This document shows, piece by piece, positions 43,361 through 53,617 of a stretch of 64,000 nucleotides of DNA. The notes beneath the pieces are model-generated. The model saw nothing but the letters and a program-made list of their open reading frames with translations, was not told the DNA's origin and searched no databases. Position numbers and translations under genes: made by a program. This DNA is from FEN-1279 sp964400285 (GTDB lineage: Bacteria; Bacteroidota; Ignavibacteria; Tepidaquicellales; Tepidaquicellaceae), in assembly GCA_964400285.1 (NCBI GenBank), contig CAYNTK010000006.1, forward strand, positions 62,001 to 126,000. The letters are read 5' to 3'. Position 1 is the first letter of the stretch. The number at the start of each line of letters is the position of its first letter.

Positions 43361-46321
43361 TTACTCCACCATAACAAATGCCGCCCAATAATAAGGCAAA
43401 TATTTTTTTCTCATCTCTCTTTGTGCTTGAGAAAACGCTTCGTGTTTTGTCATTTTCTTTTCAATCCAGTTCGAATAAAATAATTCCATTAATTCGACGG
43501 TTTCTTTATCGGGTACTTTCCACAAACTCATAATAATTGTCTTTGCACCCGCAACTTTGAATGCACGCTGCAAGCCGTAAACACCTTCACCTCCTTTTAT
43601 ATCACCCAATCCTGTTTCACAAGCGGATAATACTACAAGTTCAGTATTTTGCAAATCCATATTTGATACTTCGTATGCAGTAAGTATTCCGTTTTCAATC
43701 CCTTCGATTTCCCTGCCGCCACTCCAGACCCAATTAGCACCTGCGAAAATTAAACCCGAACGAAACAAAGGATTAGAAGATTTTTTGAATGGATTTTGAG
43801 CACTACTTTCTTGTGTTTCACGTGGTTCATTAAAGAAAAATCCGTGTGTTGCTATGTGAATAATATCGGGAGAATTTCTTTTACATAATGATTTAATCGA
43901 TTCCTCTGTAGCTTCATTCCCCGAAAATTTAACAACTTCTAATTTATTTTTTTGTAAAATAAAATTTATTCGCTCTATTTCATCTTCTGTCCCCTGTAAA
44001 AAATTCCATTTACTTATTACTTTTAATGAAGCGTTCTGAATAATCATATCTCCCGGAGGGCTCCATTCATCATCGTTTTCACCTCTCGATTTTTCGGGAA
44101 TTATTTTTATCGTTCCGCTTGAATCTATATCGTAATTAATCCCGCCAAATAATGCATTTGTATATTTTTGGTGATTCTCATAATAATTTTCTTCGTTAAT
44201 ATAATCTTTGAGGTTTGTAAGATACCTCAAATCATATTTTTCGCACAGATAATTTTCTCTATCGATATTAAGTGCAGCAAACGATACTCTATTTAATAAA
44301 CCTGCAGGTGATAAGTATATGGTTTTAATGCTGTCTAAGAATGGTTCTATTGGTTTGAATATTAGATTGTACAAATTATTACTGGTCTCTTTGTTTTTTT
44401 GATATCCATCGATATTATCTGCCTTCATATTTAAGATGGAGATTAAATCTTTTTGGTCACACAGTTTTGTTAAAATTGGATACTCCAAATTTTTCTTTAT
44501 TATTCCAGCAAAATAAATTACCGAATCCAAAAAATCTTTATCGAATATTCTAAAACTTATAAACTCGATAAAACATTCATTATTTTTCATTTTTTTCTGA
44601 ATGTCTGTCCACTTTTCTTCTGCAATTCGAAAATCAATAACTTTGGAAGACGCTATATCTTTTTCGATCTCGTTTGCTTCTTCTTCCAAAGCTTTAATAT
44701 TTATTCCTTTTTTATGTATATCTTCTTTGCTTAATGTATATGCATTAGCCAGAGATTGCCTCAAATAAAGCAATCTCTCATATTTTTCCATCAGGTTTGT
44801 ATCTTTACTATTTAATATTGCATTTTTCATTGTTGTAATGGAATTTAATATCAAACCTTTTGTCGCAATACTAAAGTTAATTATATCTGAAGATATTTTA
44901 GGGTTTTTGTCGTATCGTTTAACTGCAAACGAAAAAAATTTATCTATATGTGGATTAACCGTTCTGTTAAATTCAAGTTTTTCTTTTTCGCTCAATCCGT
45001 TATAGAATTTATTAATACGTTCAAAGTAAAAGTTATTTGCCTTCAGGTATAATTTCTCCGCTTCTTCTGTTCTACCGAGCCGGACATAAACTTCTGCCAG
45101 TGATGCGAGAAGATTTCCGTATTCAGATGAAGTGCCACCAAGAATATCATTGAACTTGCTTATTGAATTCTGAAAATACTTTTCCGATTTTTTATAATCT
45201 CCATTTAAATAATATGCATTTGCTAATTTTCCAGACATCTCTGCGGTGTAAACCGAATTATCCCCAAAGAACAATTTGCACTTTTCAAGTACATCTTCTA
45301 ATATTGATATTGATTTTTTATATTCTTTTTTATTGTTATATAAAGTCGATAAAAGTGCTTTAAAATCAGTATAGTACTCCGGATAATCTGTAATCTTTAG
45401 TTTTTCAAAAATATGAATTCCTTTTTTTAACAATTCTTCGGCTTGTAAATAATTTCCTTTGTGCCATTGTATTTTTGCTAAATCCATATATGCGTAAGCA
45501 CTTAGCATATTAGTATCCTTAAATAAGTCAAATATAATTTCTGATGATTTTGTTAATAAAGGTTCGGCAGCTTCATATCTTCCCATATTAAAAAAATATT
45601 CTCCTATATTTCCAAGTTGTATTGCATACCACCTGCTTTTTTCCCCGTAAAGTTTTTTTCTTATTTCGAGAGATTTTTTCAAAAAATCTTCGGCAAAATT
45701 ATCAAACCCCCTTTTTGTATAATAGGTTGCAAGTGAATTTAACAAAAAAGCATAACTTTCGGTTTCTTTTCGTAAAGAATCCCTGAAAATTATATATGAC
45801 TTTTCAAATAGCTTGCTTGCCATTGAAAAATTGCTCTTATGGAGGTATACCCATGCAAGATTATGTAAATTGATTGCGTAATTTTCAGAAGCTTCACCTT
45901 CTAAAATCCCGGTAATTTCTACACACTTTTTTGCACACCACTCTGCTTTATCGTAATCATAACAGTCATCATAAATATAATTTAAATGATTTAAAACGAG
46001 CATATATTCATTGCAAATTGTATCATTTAAATTTTCTAATATCCTTTTTGCGGAGTCAAGTAGTTCGGTTGATTCTTTAATAGTGAAATATTTCAGATAA
46101 TTGTAAGATGCAACATCACCAAGTGATTTGGCATAATTTTTACTATTAACCCCGTATTTATTCTTCGCTAATTCAAAAGCTTTAAATAAATACTTCTCGG
46201 CACTATCCAGTTCCTCGTTTTCAAGGTAATAAGTAGTTAAACTGTCAAGCTCTTCCCAAGTTTGAGCCTGTGCAATCGTTATTAAAAAAGTTGAAATAAA
46301 GAATAATAAAATGTATTTCAT
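43361..46321 (-). CDS. TPR protein with C-terminal CHAT caspase-like peptidase domain
   Basis: 986 residues. A signal peptide (about 1-19, IAQAQ) precedes ten or so TPR units to roughly residue 460. A helical linker follows (about 470-610) and then a CHAT domain (about 640-986). Both caspase-type catalytic residues are present: His826 in HIATHGFFF and Cys901 in LSACETGLGD. TPR-CHAT proteins are thought to be peptidases triggered through the TPR part. Export of this one is unusual compared with cytosolic CHAT proteases in defence systems such as Craspase. No partner or substrate gene is evident nearby. Confidence 0.9.
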   Translation of the reverse strand: MKYILLFFISTFLITIAQAQTWEELDSLTTYYLENEELDSAEKYLFKAFELAKNKYGVNSKNYAKSLGDVASYNYLKYFTIKESTELLDSAKRILENLNDTICNEYMLVLNHLNYIYDDCYDYDKAEWCAKKCVEITGILEGEASENYAINLHNLAWVYLHKSNFSMASKLFEKSYIIFRDSLRKETESYAFLLNSLATYYTKRGFDNFAEDFLKKSLEIRKKLYGEKSRWYAIQLGNIGEYFFNMGRYEAAEPLLTKSSEIIFDLFKDTNMLSAYAYMDLAKIQWHKGNYLQAEELLKKGIHIFEKLKITDYPEYYTDFKALLSTLYNNKKEYKKSISILEDVLEKCKLFFGDNSVYTAEMSGKLANAYYLNGDYKKSEKYFQNSISKFNDILGGTSSEYGNLLASLAEVYVRLGRTEEAEKLYLKANNFYFERINKFYNGLSEKEKLEFNRTVNPHIDKFFSFAVKRYDKNPKISSDIINFSIATKGLILNSITTMKNAILNSKDTNLMEKYERLLYLRQSLANAYTLSKEDIHKKGINIKALEEEANEIEKDIASSKVIDFRIAEEKWTDIQKKMKNNECFIEFISFRIFDKDFLDSVIYFAGIIKKNLEYPILTKLCDQKDLISILNMKADNIDGYQKNKETSNNLYNLIFKPIEPFLDSIKTIYLSPAGLLNRVSFAALNIDRENYLCEKYDLRYLTNLKDYINEENYYENHQKYTNALFGGINYDIDSSGTIKIIPEKSRGENDDEWSPPGDMIIQNASLKVISKWNFLQGTEDEIERINFILQKNKLEVVKFSGNEATEESIKSLCKRNSPDIIHIATHGFFFNEPRETQESSAQNPFKKSSNPLFRSGLIFAGANWVWSGGREIEGIENGILTAYEVSNMDLQNTELVVLSACETGLGDIKGGEGVYGLQRAFKVAGAKTIIMSLWKVPDKETVELMELFYSNWIEKKMTKHEAFSQAQREMRKKYLPYYWAAFVMVE

Positions 46322-46368
46322 AATTTTTTATTTTTACTTAAAAAATTATTGCGTATACAATTATTTTT

Positions 46369-47121
46369 TTAAAACCCATATACAATAAATCCTCCATCTA
46401 CTGCGATGTTTTGTCCTGTTACATAAGACGAAGCAGGCATACAGAGAAACGCAACCACCGAAGCAACTTCCTCGGGATTCCCGACACGCTTCATCGGAGT
46501 TTTCTTGATTACTTCTTCAAAATATTCTTTATTGCTCAAAACGTCTTCAGTTAATGGGGTCTTTATATACCACGGGGAAACTGCATTTACCCTGATATTA
46601 TATTTAGCCCAATCGCAAGCGAGATTTTTTGTAAGCTGAATCATTGCCGCTTTTGTCATCGCGTATGGTGACCCCGTCTTTAGAGAAACCATTCCTGCCA
46701 CTGATGAAATATTAACTACATTTCCCTGTTTTGATTTTTTAAGTAGTGGAAATGCAAGATTACATAAATCGTAACAGGATTTTAAATTTGTTTCCATTAC
46801 AGTCGAAAAATCTTCATCTGTAAAATCAATTACTTTTTTTCTAATGTTCGTTCCTACATTGTTAACAAGTATGTCCAGCTTTTCCCATCTTTTTTTTACT
46901 TCATCAATAATTTTTTCTCTGTCTTTTTTATTGCTTAAGTCTGATTTTATAAAAAACAAATTTTCTACATTCTTCAAATCATTTTCGTTTCTTGCTGTGA
47001 AAATAACTTCAGCACCGAGATTTAAAAATTCTTCGACACATGCTTTACCAATACCTCGAGAGCCACCAGTAATTAATGCTTTCTTGTTTTTTAACGACCA
47101 TTTAGAATCCATACAGACCAC
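46369..47121 (-). CDS. Short-chain dehydrogenase/reductase
   Basis: 250 residues. The cofactor motif is TGGSRGIG near residue 18, NNVG in the middle and the catalytic YxxxK as YAMTK with the upstream serine in NISSVAG. The end PASSYVTGQNIAVDGGF is typical of the tropinone-reductase/3-oxoacyl-ACP-reductase-like group. The substrate is unknown. The start could also be the second Met (47112). A single gene. Confidence 0.92.
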   Translation of the reverse strand: MVCMDSKWSLKNKKALITGGSRGIGKACVEEFLNLGAEVIFTARNENDLKNVENLFFIKSDLSNKKDREKIIDEVKKRWEKLDILVNNVGTNIRKKVIDFTDEDFSTVMETNLKSCYDLCNLAFPLLKKSKQGNVVNISSVAGMVSLKTGSPYAMTKAAMIQLTKNLACDWAKYNIRVNAVSPWYIKTPLTEDVLSNKEYFEEVIKKTPMKRVGNPEEVASVVAFLCMPASSYVTGQNIAVDGGFIVYGF

Positions 47122-47334
47122 CTACAATTTTTTAATATATTAAAGAAAGTAAAGACTAAATTAACATATCTAAAATAATAATAATTTGCAATTTTTTTTA
47201 TTATGCACCAAATAATTCAAAATTTTTTATGGAACAAATTTGCAGTTTTATTTGTATCAAGATAAAATTAATTTTAAAAGTAAGCAGAGATAAAATATTC
47301 AAATTACATTTATTAACATTAAAAAGCTAAAATT

Positions 47335-47808
47335 ATGAAAAAATTATTTTTCCTTTTAATTTTTGCAATATCTTTTTTATTTATTAAAACTTCTTTTGCA
47401 CAGATTACCGAAACCACAATGAAGGATATTCTTGAAACAGTACAAGAAAAAGTAAAATCTCTTGAAGACCTCGAAGATATGGAAATCGTAAACATTACGA
47501 TAGATTTACTTGTTGGAAGTAAGGGCGAAAAATATGTTTATAGATATCTGGATAATAGCTTCGATTATAAAGTTTATGCAGTTGGTGATAGGCGTATTTC
47601 AAAGCTAAATGTCGAAGTTCGTAAAAAAAGTAGCGATAATACTTGGGTATTGGTTGATAAATCTTCAGGTCAAAAAGTTCAAATGGATATTTTTCCAGAT
47701 ACGAGAGCTTTTTATGAGTTCACCGTATCGGTAAATGAATTTGTTGGAAATAATACTGCAGGACATTATGCATTGTTAATATATCATATCGACCCAACAA
47801 AAAAATAA
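47335..47808 (+). CDS. Small secreted protein of unknown family
   Basis: 157 residues. A clear signal peptide (about 1-22, ending TSFAQ) is followed by one helical stretch (TMKDILETVQEKVKSLEDLED) and beta strands with no recognised domain. A GroES-like protein gene follows 56 bases later. The function is unknown; homologues appear likely only in related bacteria (impression, not searched). Confidence 0.6.
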   Translation: MKKLFFLLIFAISFLFIKTSFAQITETTMKDILETVQEKVKSLEDLEDMEIVNITIDLLVGSKGEKYVYRYLDNSFDYKVYAVGDRRISKLNVEVRKKSSDNTWVLVDKSSGQKVQMDIFPDTRAFYEFTVSVNEFVGNNTAGHYALLIYHIDPTKK

Positions 47809-47864
47809 ATCAAAAGATATAAAATATTTTTGGAATAATTATTATTTCAAAATAATAATAAGAT

Positions 47865-48236
47865 ATGGAAAATAAATTTAGAAATATATTTGTTATTGGG
47901 GATAAAGTTTTGATTAAGCCCAAGTCACTCGATGACAGAACGAAGGCAGGTCTTTATCTTCCGCCAGGTGTTCAGCAAAAAGAAGAAGTGCAAAGTGGAT
48001 ATATTATTAAAGTTGGTCCAGGATATGCCATCCCTCAGTTATCAGATGATTACAGCGATTCTTGGAAAGGAATAGAAGAAAAAGTGAAATATGTCCCGCT
48101 ACAAGTTAGAGAGGGAGATCTTGCTATTTTTCTGCAAAAAGGAGCGATAGAAGTTATATACGAAGACGAAAAGTATTACATCGTTCCCCAGCATTTAATC
48201 TTAATGGTTGTAAGAGACGAGGAACTGTTTCAATAA
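47865..48236 (+). CDS. Stand-alone GroES-like (Cpn10 family) protein
   Basis: 123 residues. The Cpn10 fold is visible from FVIGDKVLIKPKSLDDRTKAGLYLPP (first strands and mobile loop) to YYIVPQHLILMVV. The GroES mobile loop is extended or altered, and an insertion around 60-80 (DDYSDSWKGIEEKVKY) is not in standard 95-residue GroES. No groEL is adjacent. It is probably a divergent co-chaperonin paralogue, not the housekeeping GroES. Confidence 0.8.
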   Translation: MENKFRNIFVIGDKVLIKPKSLDDRTKAGLYLPPGVQQKEEVQSGYIIKVGPGYAIPQLSDDYSDSWKGIEEKVKYVPLQVREGDLAIFLQKGAIEVIYEDEKYYIVPQHLILMVVRDEELFQ

Positions 48237-48261
48237 TTAGAAAAGAAATTTTTTTAAAAAA

Positions 48262-48882
48262 CTAATTAACTTCTTCTTTGCTATAAAATTTGTAAATTAA
48301 TTTTGCCGTCATATTAGTTAAAAAATATTGAATCACAATTAATAATGCACCACCTATAAGAACTAATATCAGAAGAGTTAATTTAGAAATCTCAAAGTCC
48401 AGACCAAGCATTCCTTTGATATTTTTTGCTGTAAAAGGGTCTGAAAATGCTATAATTGCAGAAGCAACACATACAAAGAACATTATAATAGAAGAAAATA
48501 TCGATACATGACGGAAATATTGTTCGGTTAATACATTTTCTTTTCTTAAATATAAACATCTCATTGCAGCATAATATCCAGCGGGAATCCCAAGTAATAT
48601 ATTAAAAATTGGAACACCCATAAAAAATCCAAAACAACATACAGTATAAAATATATAAATAACAATTAAATTCGAAGCACTTATCTCATACATATTAGAG
48701 ATAAATTTTCTTAAGAATAAGAAATTTAATATAATACCAATGGCTAATCCTGCAAAAGCAAATAGAAAAATTTTATCTTCGGATACTCTTCCAACAGTTC
48801 CCCACCACCCAATAATAAAAAAAGCAATAGGTAACATAGCACCGAATATAATCCCAAAAAATATTTTATCGAATACCTTCAT
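48262..48882 (-). CDS. Six-span membrane protein of unknown function
   Basis: 206 residues with about six hydrophobic segments covering most of the length. No family motif was recognised. Its start codon lies directly after the stop of the MATE transporter gene (no gap), so the two are probably co-translated and may function together. Convergent with the GroES-like gene. Confidence 0.6.
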   Translation of the reverse strand: MKVFDKIFFGIIFGAMLPIAFFIIGWWGTVGRVSEDKIFLFAFAGLAIGIILNFLFLRKFISNMYEISASNLIVIYIFYTVCCFGFFMGVPIFNILLGIPAGYYAAMRCLYLRKENVLTEQYFRHVSIFSSIIMFFVCVASAIIAFSDPFTAKNIKGMLGLDFEISKLTLLILVLIGGALLIVIQYFLTNMTAKLIYKFYSKEEVN

Positions 48883-50247
48883 TTATAGCTTAATATTTTC
48901 TTTTTTCTCTAATTTACTTAATAATTTCATTTCTTTGTATAAAAATATTCCTGACAATATTGCCGCTGCAAAATCGGAAACCGGTACCGATATCCATATT
49001 CCATCAAGCTGAAAAAAGTTTGGAAATATCAAAATTGCAGGTATTAAAAATAAAACCTGTCGAGTTATCGTTAATATCATTGCTTGTTTTGGTTTCCCTA
49101 CCGACTGAAAATATGCCCCGTTTACTATTTGATATCCAACAATCGGTAACATTAATAAATATATTCTTAATGCTCTTGCTCCAATCTCAATCAGCTCTTT
49201 ATCTCCTTTGCTGAAAAAACTTATAATATTTTCACTAAATATCATCACTACAGCAAAACCTATTACACAAATAATCGTAGCAGTTGTAATTGCAAGTTCA
49301 AAAACTTTTTTTACCCTTTGAAAAAGCTTTGCTCCGAAATTATATCCAATAATCGGTTGAATCCCCTGATTTATTCCAAAAATCGGCATCACGATAAACA
49401 TCGCAACTGCATTACATATTGCCATAGATGCAATTGCCAAATCACCTCCGTAATGTTCGAGCGATTTATTGAAAACAATTATCACCACACTTGCCGCAAT
49501 TTGCATCGTAAAAGGTGATACACCGATTGAAAATGTTTTAAGAACAATATTCTTCTTAAGTATAAGATTTTTAAAATGAAAATGCACGTGGCTTTTCTTT
49601 CCGAAAAAATATGCAAGCACCCAAACGGATGTAACAAATTGCGAAATTACCGTTGCCCACGCAGAACCTCTTATGCCCCAGTGCAATCCGAAAATGAAAA
49701 TCGGATTAAGAATCGTATTCAGCACAGCCCCTATTATCATAGTAGTCATTGCCATTTTGGGGTTTCCTTCTCCGCGAATAATACTATTCATCGTGAAAGA
49801 AACCATCTGGAATACTCCACCAATCAACATCACCAATGAGAAATCCTTTGCATATTGAAACACCTCTCCGCTTCCTCCGAAGGCATAAAGTATAGGGTCA
49901 AGGAAAATATAAAAAATTCCAGTAATGATTAGCGAAATAATAACAGCAAGAGTTAAAGCGTTCCCAAGCGTTTCCTCAGCTTCTTTAATATTTTTTTCTC
50001 CAAGCCGAATCGAAATTACAGCAGTTGCTCCAATTCCAACCAGCATAGCAAATGCCATAAATATAATTATAGCGGGAAAAGTAATAGCTATTCCAGATAT
50101 AGCTAGCGAGCCAACTCCACGTCCTACGAATATCCTATCGACTATATTGTAAGATGCCATAACAAGCATACCGATTATGGCAGGAAGCGAAAATTCAAAA
50201 ATCAACTTACCAAGCTTCTCTTTTTCTAAACGTAAAGTTCTATCCAT
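48883..50247 (-). CDS. MATE-family efflux transporter
   Basis: 454 residues with 12 predicted transmembrane segments in two halves. The start LGKLIFEFSLPAIIGMLVMASYNIVDRIFVG is the characteristic first helix of the MATE (NorM/DinF) family, and GINQGIQPIIGYNFGA is the matching second-half motif. It exports cations, drugs or metabolites in exchange for H+ or Na+. The substrate is unknown. First gene of a pair with the small membrane protein. Confidence 0.93.
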   Translation of the reverse strand: MDRTLRLEKEKLGKLIFEFSLPAIIGMLVMASYNIVDRIFVGRGVGSLAISGIAITFPAIIIFMAFAMLVGIGATAVISIRLGEKNIKEAEETLGNALTLAVIISLIITGIFYIFLDPILYAFGGSGEVFQYAKDFSLVMLIGGVFQMVSFTMNSIIRGEGNPKMAMTTMIIGAVLNTILNPIFIFGLHWGIRGSAWATVISQFVTSVWVLAYFFGKKSHVHFHFKNLILKKNIVLKTFSIGVSPFTMQIAASVVIIVFNKSLEHYGGDLAIASMAICNAVAMFIVMPIFGINQGIQPIIGYNFGAKLFQRVKKVFELAITTATIICVIGFAVVMIFSENIISFFSKGDKELIEIGARALRIYLLMLPIVGYQIVNGAYFQSVGKPKQAMILTITRQVLFLIPAILIFPNFFQLDGIWISVPVSDFAAAILSGIFLYKEMKLLSKLEKKENIKL

Positions 50248-50390
50248 AAAATATTATTTCACAATGAACAGTAAATTAACTGTATCGGATTTTAATAGAA
50301 ATAATGTAATTTGTCCCTTTGCTCTTTTTAAAAGCTAAGAACTCAAAGTACTGAACAAAGAACACAAAGAAAAAAAATCATTATTTAGGA

Positions 50391-50412
50391 CCTTGATGAC
50401 TCGCCATCGAGG
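50391..50412. repeat. Intergenic hairpin CCTTGATG..CATCGAGG
   Basis: Eight-base arms (50391-50398 and 50405-50412) with one G-T pair, in the 291-base gap between the methyltransferase and the MATE gene. The rest of the gap is AT-rich with 'gaacacaaag' simple sequence. No gene is visible there. Confidence 0.45.
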
Positions 50413-50538
50413 ACTTTGCGGATTTTTTTCGGATAAGATATTATATAACAATAAATAATGAATAGAAAAAAGAATATCTTAAACATTCCTTAGCGACATT
50501 GGCAAAATCTTTTTAGTTCTTTGTATTTAAATAAATTT

Positions 50539-51372
50539 CTACTTATCACAGTCAAAGCATGCATACGGAATTGTCATAACGAGTTCTCCTTGCTTCGATG
50601 CGGTAGTGTTTAGTTTTTCTTCCAGTATTGTAAAAACTTCTTCTTCTCTTTTTTCGGGTAGGAGATTTTTCCAAATGGGAAGGAAGTGAAACTTAAAGAT
50701 TGAATGATTAAAAAAAGCAGTACCATTTACAAATCTATAATGAAATTTATTTTGTATTTTTTGAATTACTTTAAATTTATTTTTAATCAATAATCTTTCC
50801 ATATATTCTATTGGTTTTCTTTTTTCGAAAATATGCTCATCGACTTTTTGGATTTGGTTTAGAAGTCCGAGTTCTTCGAGTGTGGATTTGAAAACGGAGT
50901 AAAATTCCGTTAAGGATTCGGGAAGGTTAAAAGTGAATACAAACTGACCGCCCTGTTTTAACACGCGGCAGGATTCCGAAAAAGTTTTTTCCAAATCCCG
51001 AACATTATTTATTCCGTTGTTAGAAACTATTAAATCGAAAAAATTATTTTCGAACGGCAGGTTTTCAGCTTCGCAATTTATAGCTTCGATATTAGTAAGT
51101 TCGTAGAGCGAAATTTTTTCTTTTACTTTTTCGATAACCTTAACCCATGCATCTATTCCGTAAACTTTGCAACTTTCACCGAGGCGACCAGCAAGTTCGA
51201 AGAGCGGAAATCCAGTGCCACAGCCGATATCGAGGGCTTTAATATTTTGTTTTATTTTAACGGTATCGAGCAGAGTCAACCCGAACGGAGCAGACCAAAA
51301 CGGAAGCTCGTCAATTGCATTTACAAACTTATAATTATTTTCATCGAAAATTTTTTTAAAATAACTTTTCAT
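50539..51372 (-). CDS. Class I SAM-dependent methyltransferase
   Basis: 277 residues. Motif I is ALDIGCGTGFPLFELAG near residue 45, the acidic post-motif VYGIDAW, and SNNGINNV matches motif IV. The UbiE/methyltransferase-11 type is clear, but the substrate is not. The C-terminal tail from about 220 on is unusual and ends in CFDCDK. It is a single gene with long non-coding flanks. Confidence 0.85.
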   Translation of the reverse strand: MKSYFKKIFDENNYKFVNAIDELPFWSAPFGLTLLDTVKIKQNIKALDIGCGTGFPLFELAGRLGESCKVYGIDAWVKVIEKVKEKISLYELTNIEAINCEAENLPFENNFFDLIVSNNGINNVRDLEKTFSESCRVLKQGGQFVFTFNLPESLTEFYSVFKSTLEELGLLNQIQKVDEHIFEKRKPIEYMERLLIKNKFKVIQKIQNKFHYRFVNGTAFFNHSIFKFHFLPIWKNLLPEKREEEVFTILEEKLNTTASKQGELVMTIPYACFDCDK

Positions 51373-51688
51373 ATAATTTACTCATCTAATAGGATTATAT
51401 CTTAATTAAGATAAATTTTTCAAAAACTTTAAAGCTGAAAATCAATTTGTATATTCATTTAATAATTCACTTTTGTTTTTTAGTTGTTTTCAGATTTAGC
51501 AATTGTGCATTTAATCGTTATCAAAATTAAAGTGGAAAGAATCAAAGTGCAAGATATTTTATTAATAAAATTGTAATAAAATTAAATTTATATTTAATGA
51601 CAAAAGAGCAGATTTACTATTTCTGTATTTTTTAATTTATATTTCAATCAAAATATATTAACTTATGATAATAAAATTAAATTGTGTT
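51373..51688. other. Intergenic region (316 bases), promoter region of T9SS gene pair
   Basis: AT-rich sequence between divergent genes. Nothing could be identified: no hairpin with T tract, no clear TTTG/TAnnTTTG pair, no short gene. It presumably contains both promoters. Confidence 0.35.
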
Positions 51689-53617
51689 ATGAAAAAGTTG
51701 TATTGCCTATTAGCAATTTTCTTCCTCTCTTTTTTTAATGCATATAGTATTCCAACACCGAGGCATTCTTACGATGTTTTAAATTATAAATTATTTTTCG
51801 ATATATACAATTGTTTTAAGTCGCCATATCCGAAAACATTTATAGCTTTTAATATAATAACATTCAGAGTTGACTCTACATTAAATAATATTAAGCTTAA
51901 TGCGGTTAATACATCGCTTACAATAGATTCGGTAAGACTTTTAAACGGAACGTTGCTTAATTTTACGCACAATGCAAATGCACTAAATATAACACTTGAT
52001 AGGACTTATAACCCGAACGAAATTGTAGATGTAAAGATATATTACCGACATAATAATGTAACCGATTATGCATTTTACGTATTTAATGGAATGGTGTTTA
52101 CCGATTCGCCCCCAGAGGGAGCGAGGAAGTGGTTCCCATGCTGGGATAAACCTTCGGATAAAGCAACTACGGATATAACACTGAAAGTTCCTTTAAGTGT
52201 TCGAATTGGTTCGAACGGACGACTTGCTGATTCTACGGTTACGGGAGATACAATATATTATCATTGGATAAGCCGTGACCCAATAGCAACTTATCTCGTA
52301 GTTTTTACAGGTAAAGTTGGTTATTTGCAAGATAAAATTTATTGGCAAAAGTTATCGAATCCAAACGATAGTATACCTACGGTTTTTTATTTTAATTCGG
52401 GAGAAAGCATTGGCACGATTAAAAACTTAGTAAACACAATGCTAACTTATTTTTCTCAGAAGTTTGGAGATTACCCGTTTGAGAAAAACGGATTTGCAGC
52501 AATAGCACCGGGAGCAGGTTTCACGTGGGCGGGAATGGAAAATCAAACATTGATTAGTTTATGTCCGAATTGCTGGTCTGAAAATATTGTCGTTCACGAA
52601 TTTGCACATCAGTGGTTCGGTGATTTGGTTACCTGCGGAACTTGGGCTGATGTCTGGCTGAACGAAGGATTTGCAACTTTTATGGAGGCGATTTGGGCGG
52701 AGCGTGCAGGAGGATATCCTTCTTATAAAGCGGTAATAAATGCAAAAAGAAATGTTTACCTGTATAATAATGCAGGATTTCCGCTATACGTTCCTGCATG
52801 GGTTAATTGGACTCCGGGGAATGATTCGTTATATAATACTGCAATAATTTATTATAAAGGTGCGTGTGTATTGCATCTGTTAAGATATGTGCTTGGGGAT
52901 ACTGTATTTTTTAATGTGCTTAAATCATATGCTACAGATACGATTAACTTTAAATATAAAAATGCAACGACTCAAGAATTTAATACAAAAGTTAATCAAG
53001 TCTCGGGACAAAATCTCGATTGGTTTTTTAATTCGTGGGTATATCAAGCGAATCATCCTATTTATCAGAATAATTATTCGATAGGTGATTTAGGGGGAGG
53101 AAACTGGAAGATAGATTTGCTTGTAAAACAGACGCAGACGAATGCAGGACATTTTCAAATTCCAATAAAATTAAAAATTTCTTTTACCGTAGGAGCTGAT
53201 TCGTTAATCAAAGTTATGAATAATATAAACAACCAGATGTTTACGTTTAATTTTTCCAGACAGCCGACTGCACTGGTTTTCGACCCCGATGATGACATTG
53301 TAATTAAGTTTGCAACTACAATCGGAGTAAAAGAAATATCATCTGTTGTTCCTGAAAAATTTGAATTATATCAAAATTATCCGAACCCGTTTAACGCTAC
53401 AACAAGTATAAAGTATCAAGTAGCAAGCATAAATCATATCAGGTTGATGGTTTTTAATATTCTGGGTAAAGAAGTAATGACGTTGATAAATGAAAAACAA
53501 AAACCCGGAACGTATGAGGTTAAATTAGAAGGAAATAATTTAGCGTCAGGGGTTTATTTTTATACTTTAAAAACAGATAATTTTTTAGAAACTAAAAAAC
53601 TCATATTACTAAAATGA
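51689..53617 (+). CDS. M1-family metallopeptidase with type IX sorting tail
   Basis: 642 residues from the ATG that gives a signal peptide (MKKLYCLLAIFFLSFFNAYS); an ATG 24 bases upstream is less likely. The M1 aminopeptidase signature is complete: GMEN (AGMENQTLI), zinc ligands H303 and H307 in HEFAHQW and E326 in NEGFATF. The C-terminal 85 residues are a type A sorting domain (NYPNPFNATTSIKYQ, VFNILGKEV, SGVYFYTLK) for export through the type IX system. It probably degrades peptides outside the cell. Its last four bases overlap the YCF48-repeat gene. Confidence 0.94.
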   Translation: MKKLYCLLAIFFLSFFNAYSIPTPRHSYDVLNYKLFFDIYNCFKSPYPKTFIAFNIITFRVDSTLNNIKLNAVNTSLTIDSVRLLNGTLLNFTHNANALNITLDRTYNPNEIVDVKIYYRHNNVTDYAFYVFNGMVFTDSPPEGARKWFPCWDKPSDKATTDITLKVPLSVRIGSNGRLADSTVTGDTIYYHWISRDPIATYLVVFTGKVGYLQDKIYWQKLSNPNDSIPTVFYFNSGESIGTIKNLVNTMLTYFSQKFGDYPFEKNGFAAIAPGAGFTWAGMENQTLISLCPNCWSENIVVHEFAHQWFGDLVTCGTWADVWLNEGFATFMEAIWAERAGGYPSYKAVINAKRNVYLYNNAGFPLYVPAWVNWTPGNDSLYNTAIIYYKGACVLHLLRYVLGDTVFFNVLKSYATDTINFKYKNATTQEFNTKVNQVSGQNLDWFFNSWVYQANHPIYQNNYSIGDLGGGNWKIDLLVKQTQTNAGHFQIPIKLKISFTVGADSLIKVMNNINNQMFTFNFSRQPTALVFDPDDDIVIKFATTIGVKEISSVVPEKFELYQNYPNPFNATTSIKYQVASINHIRLMVFNILGKEVMTLINEKQKPGTYEVKLEGNNLASGVYFYTLKTDNFLETKKLILLK

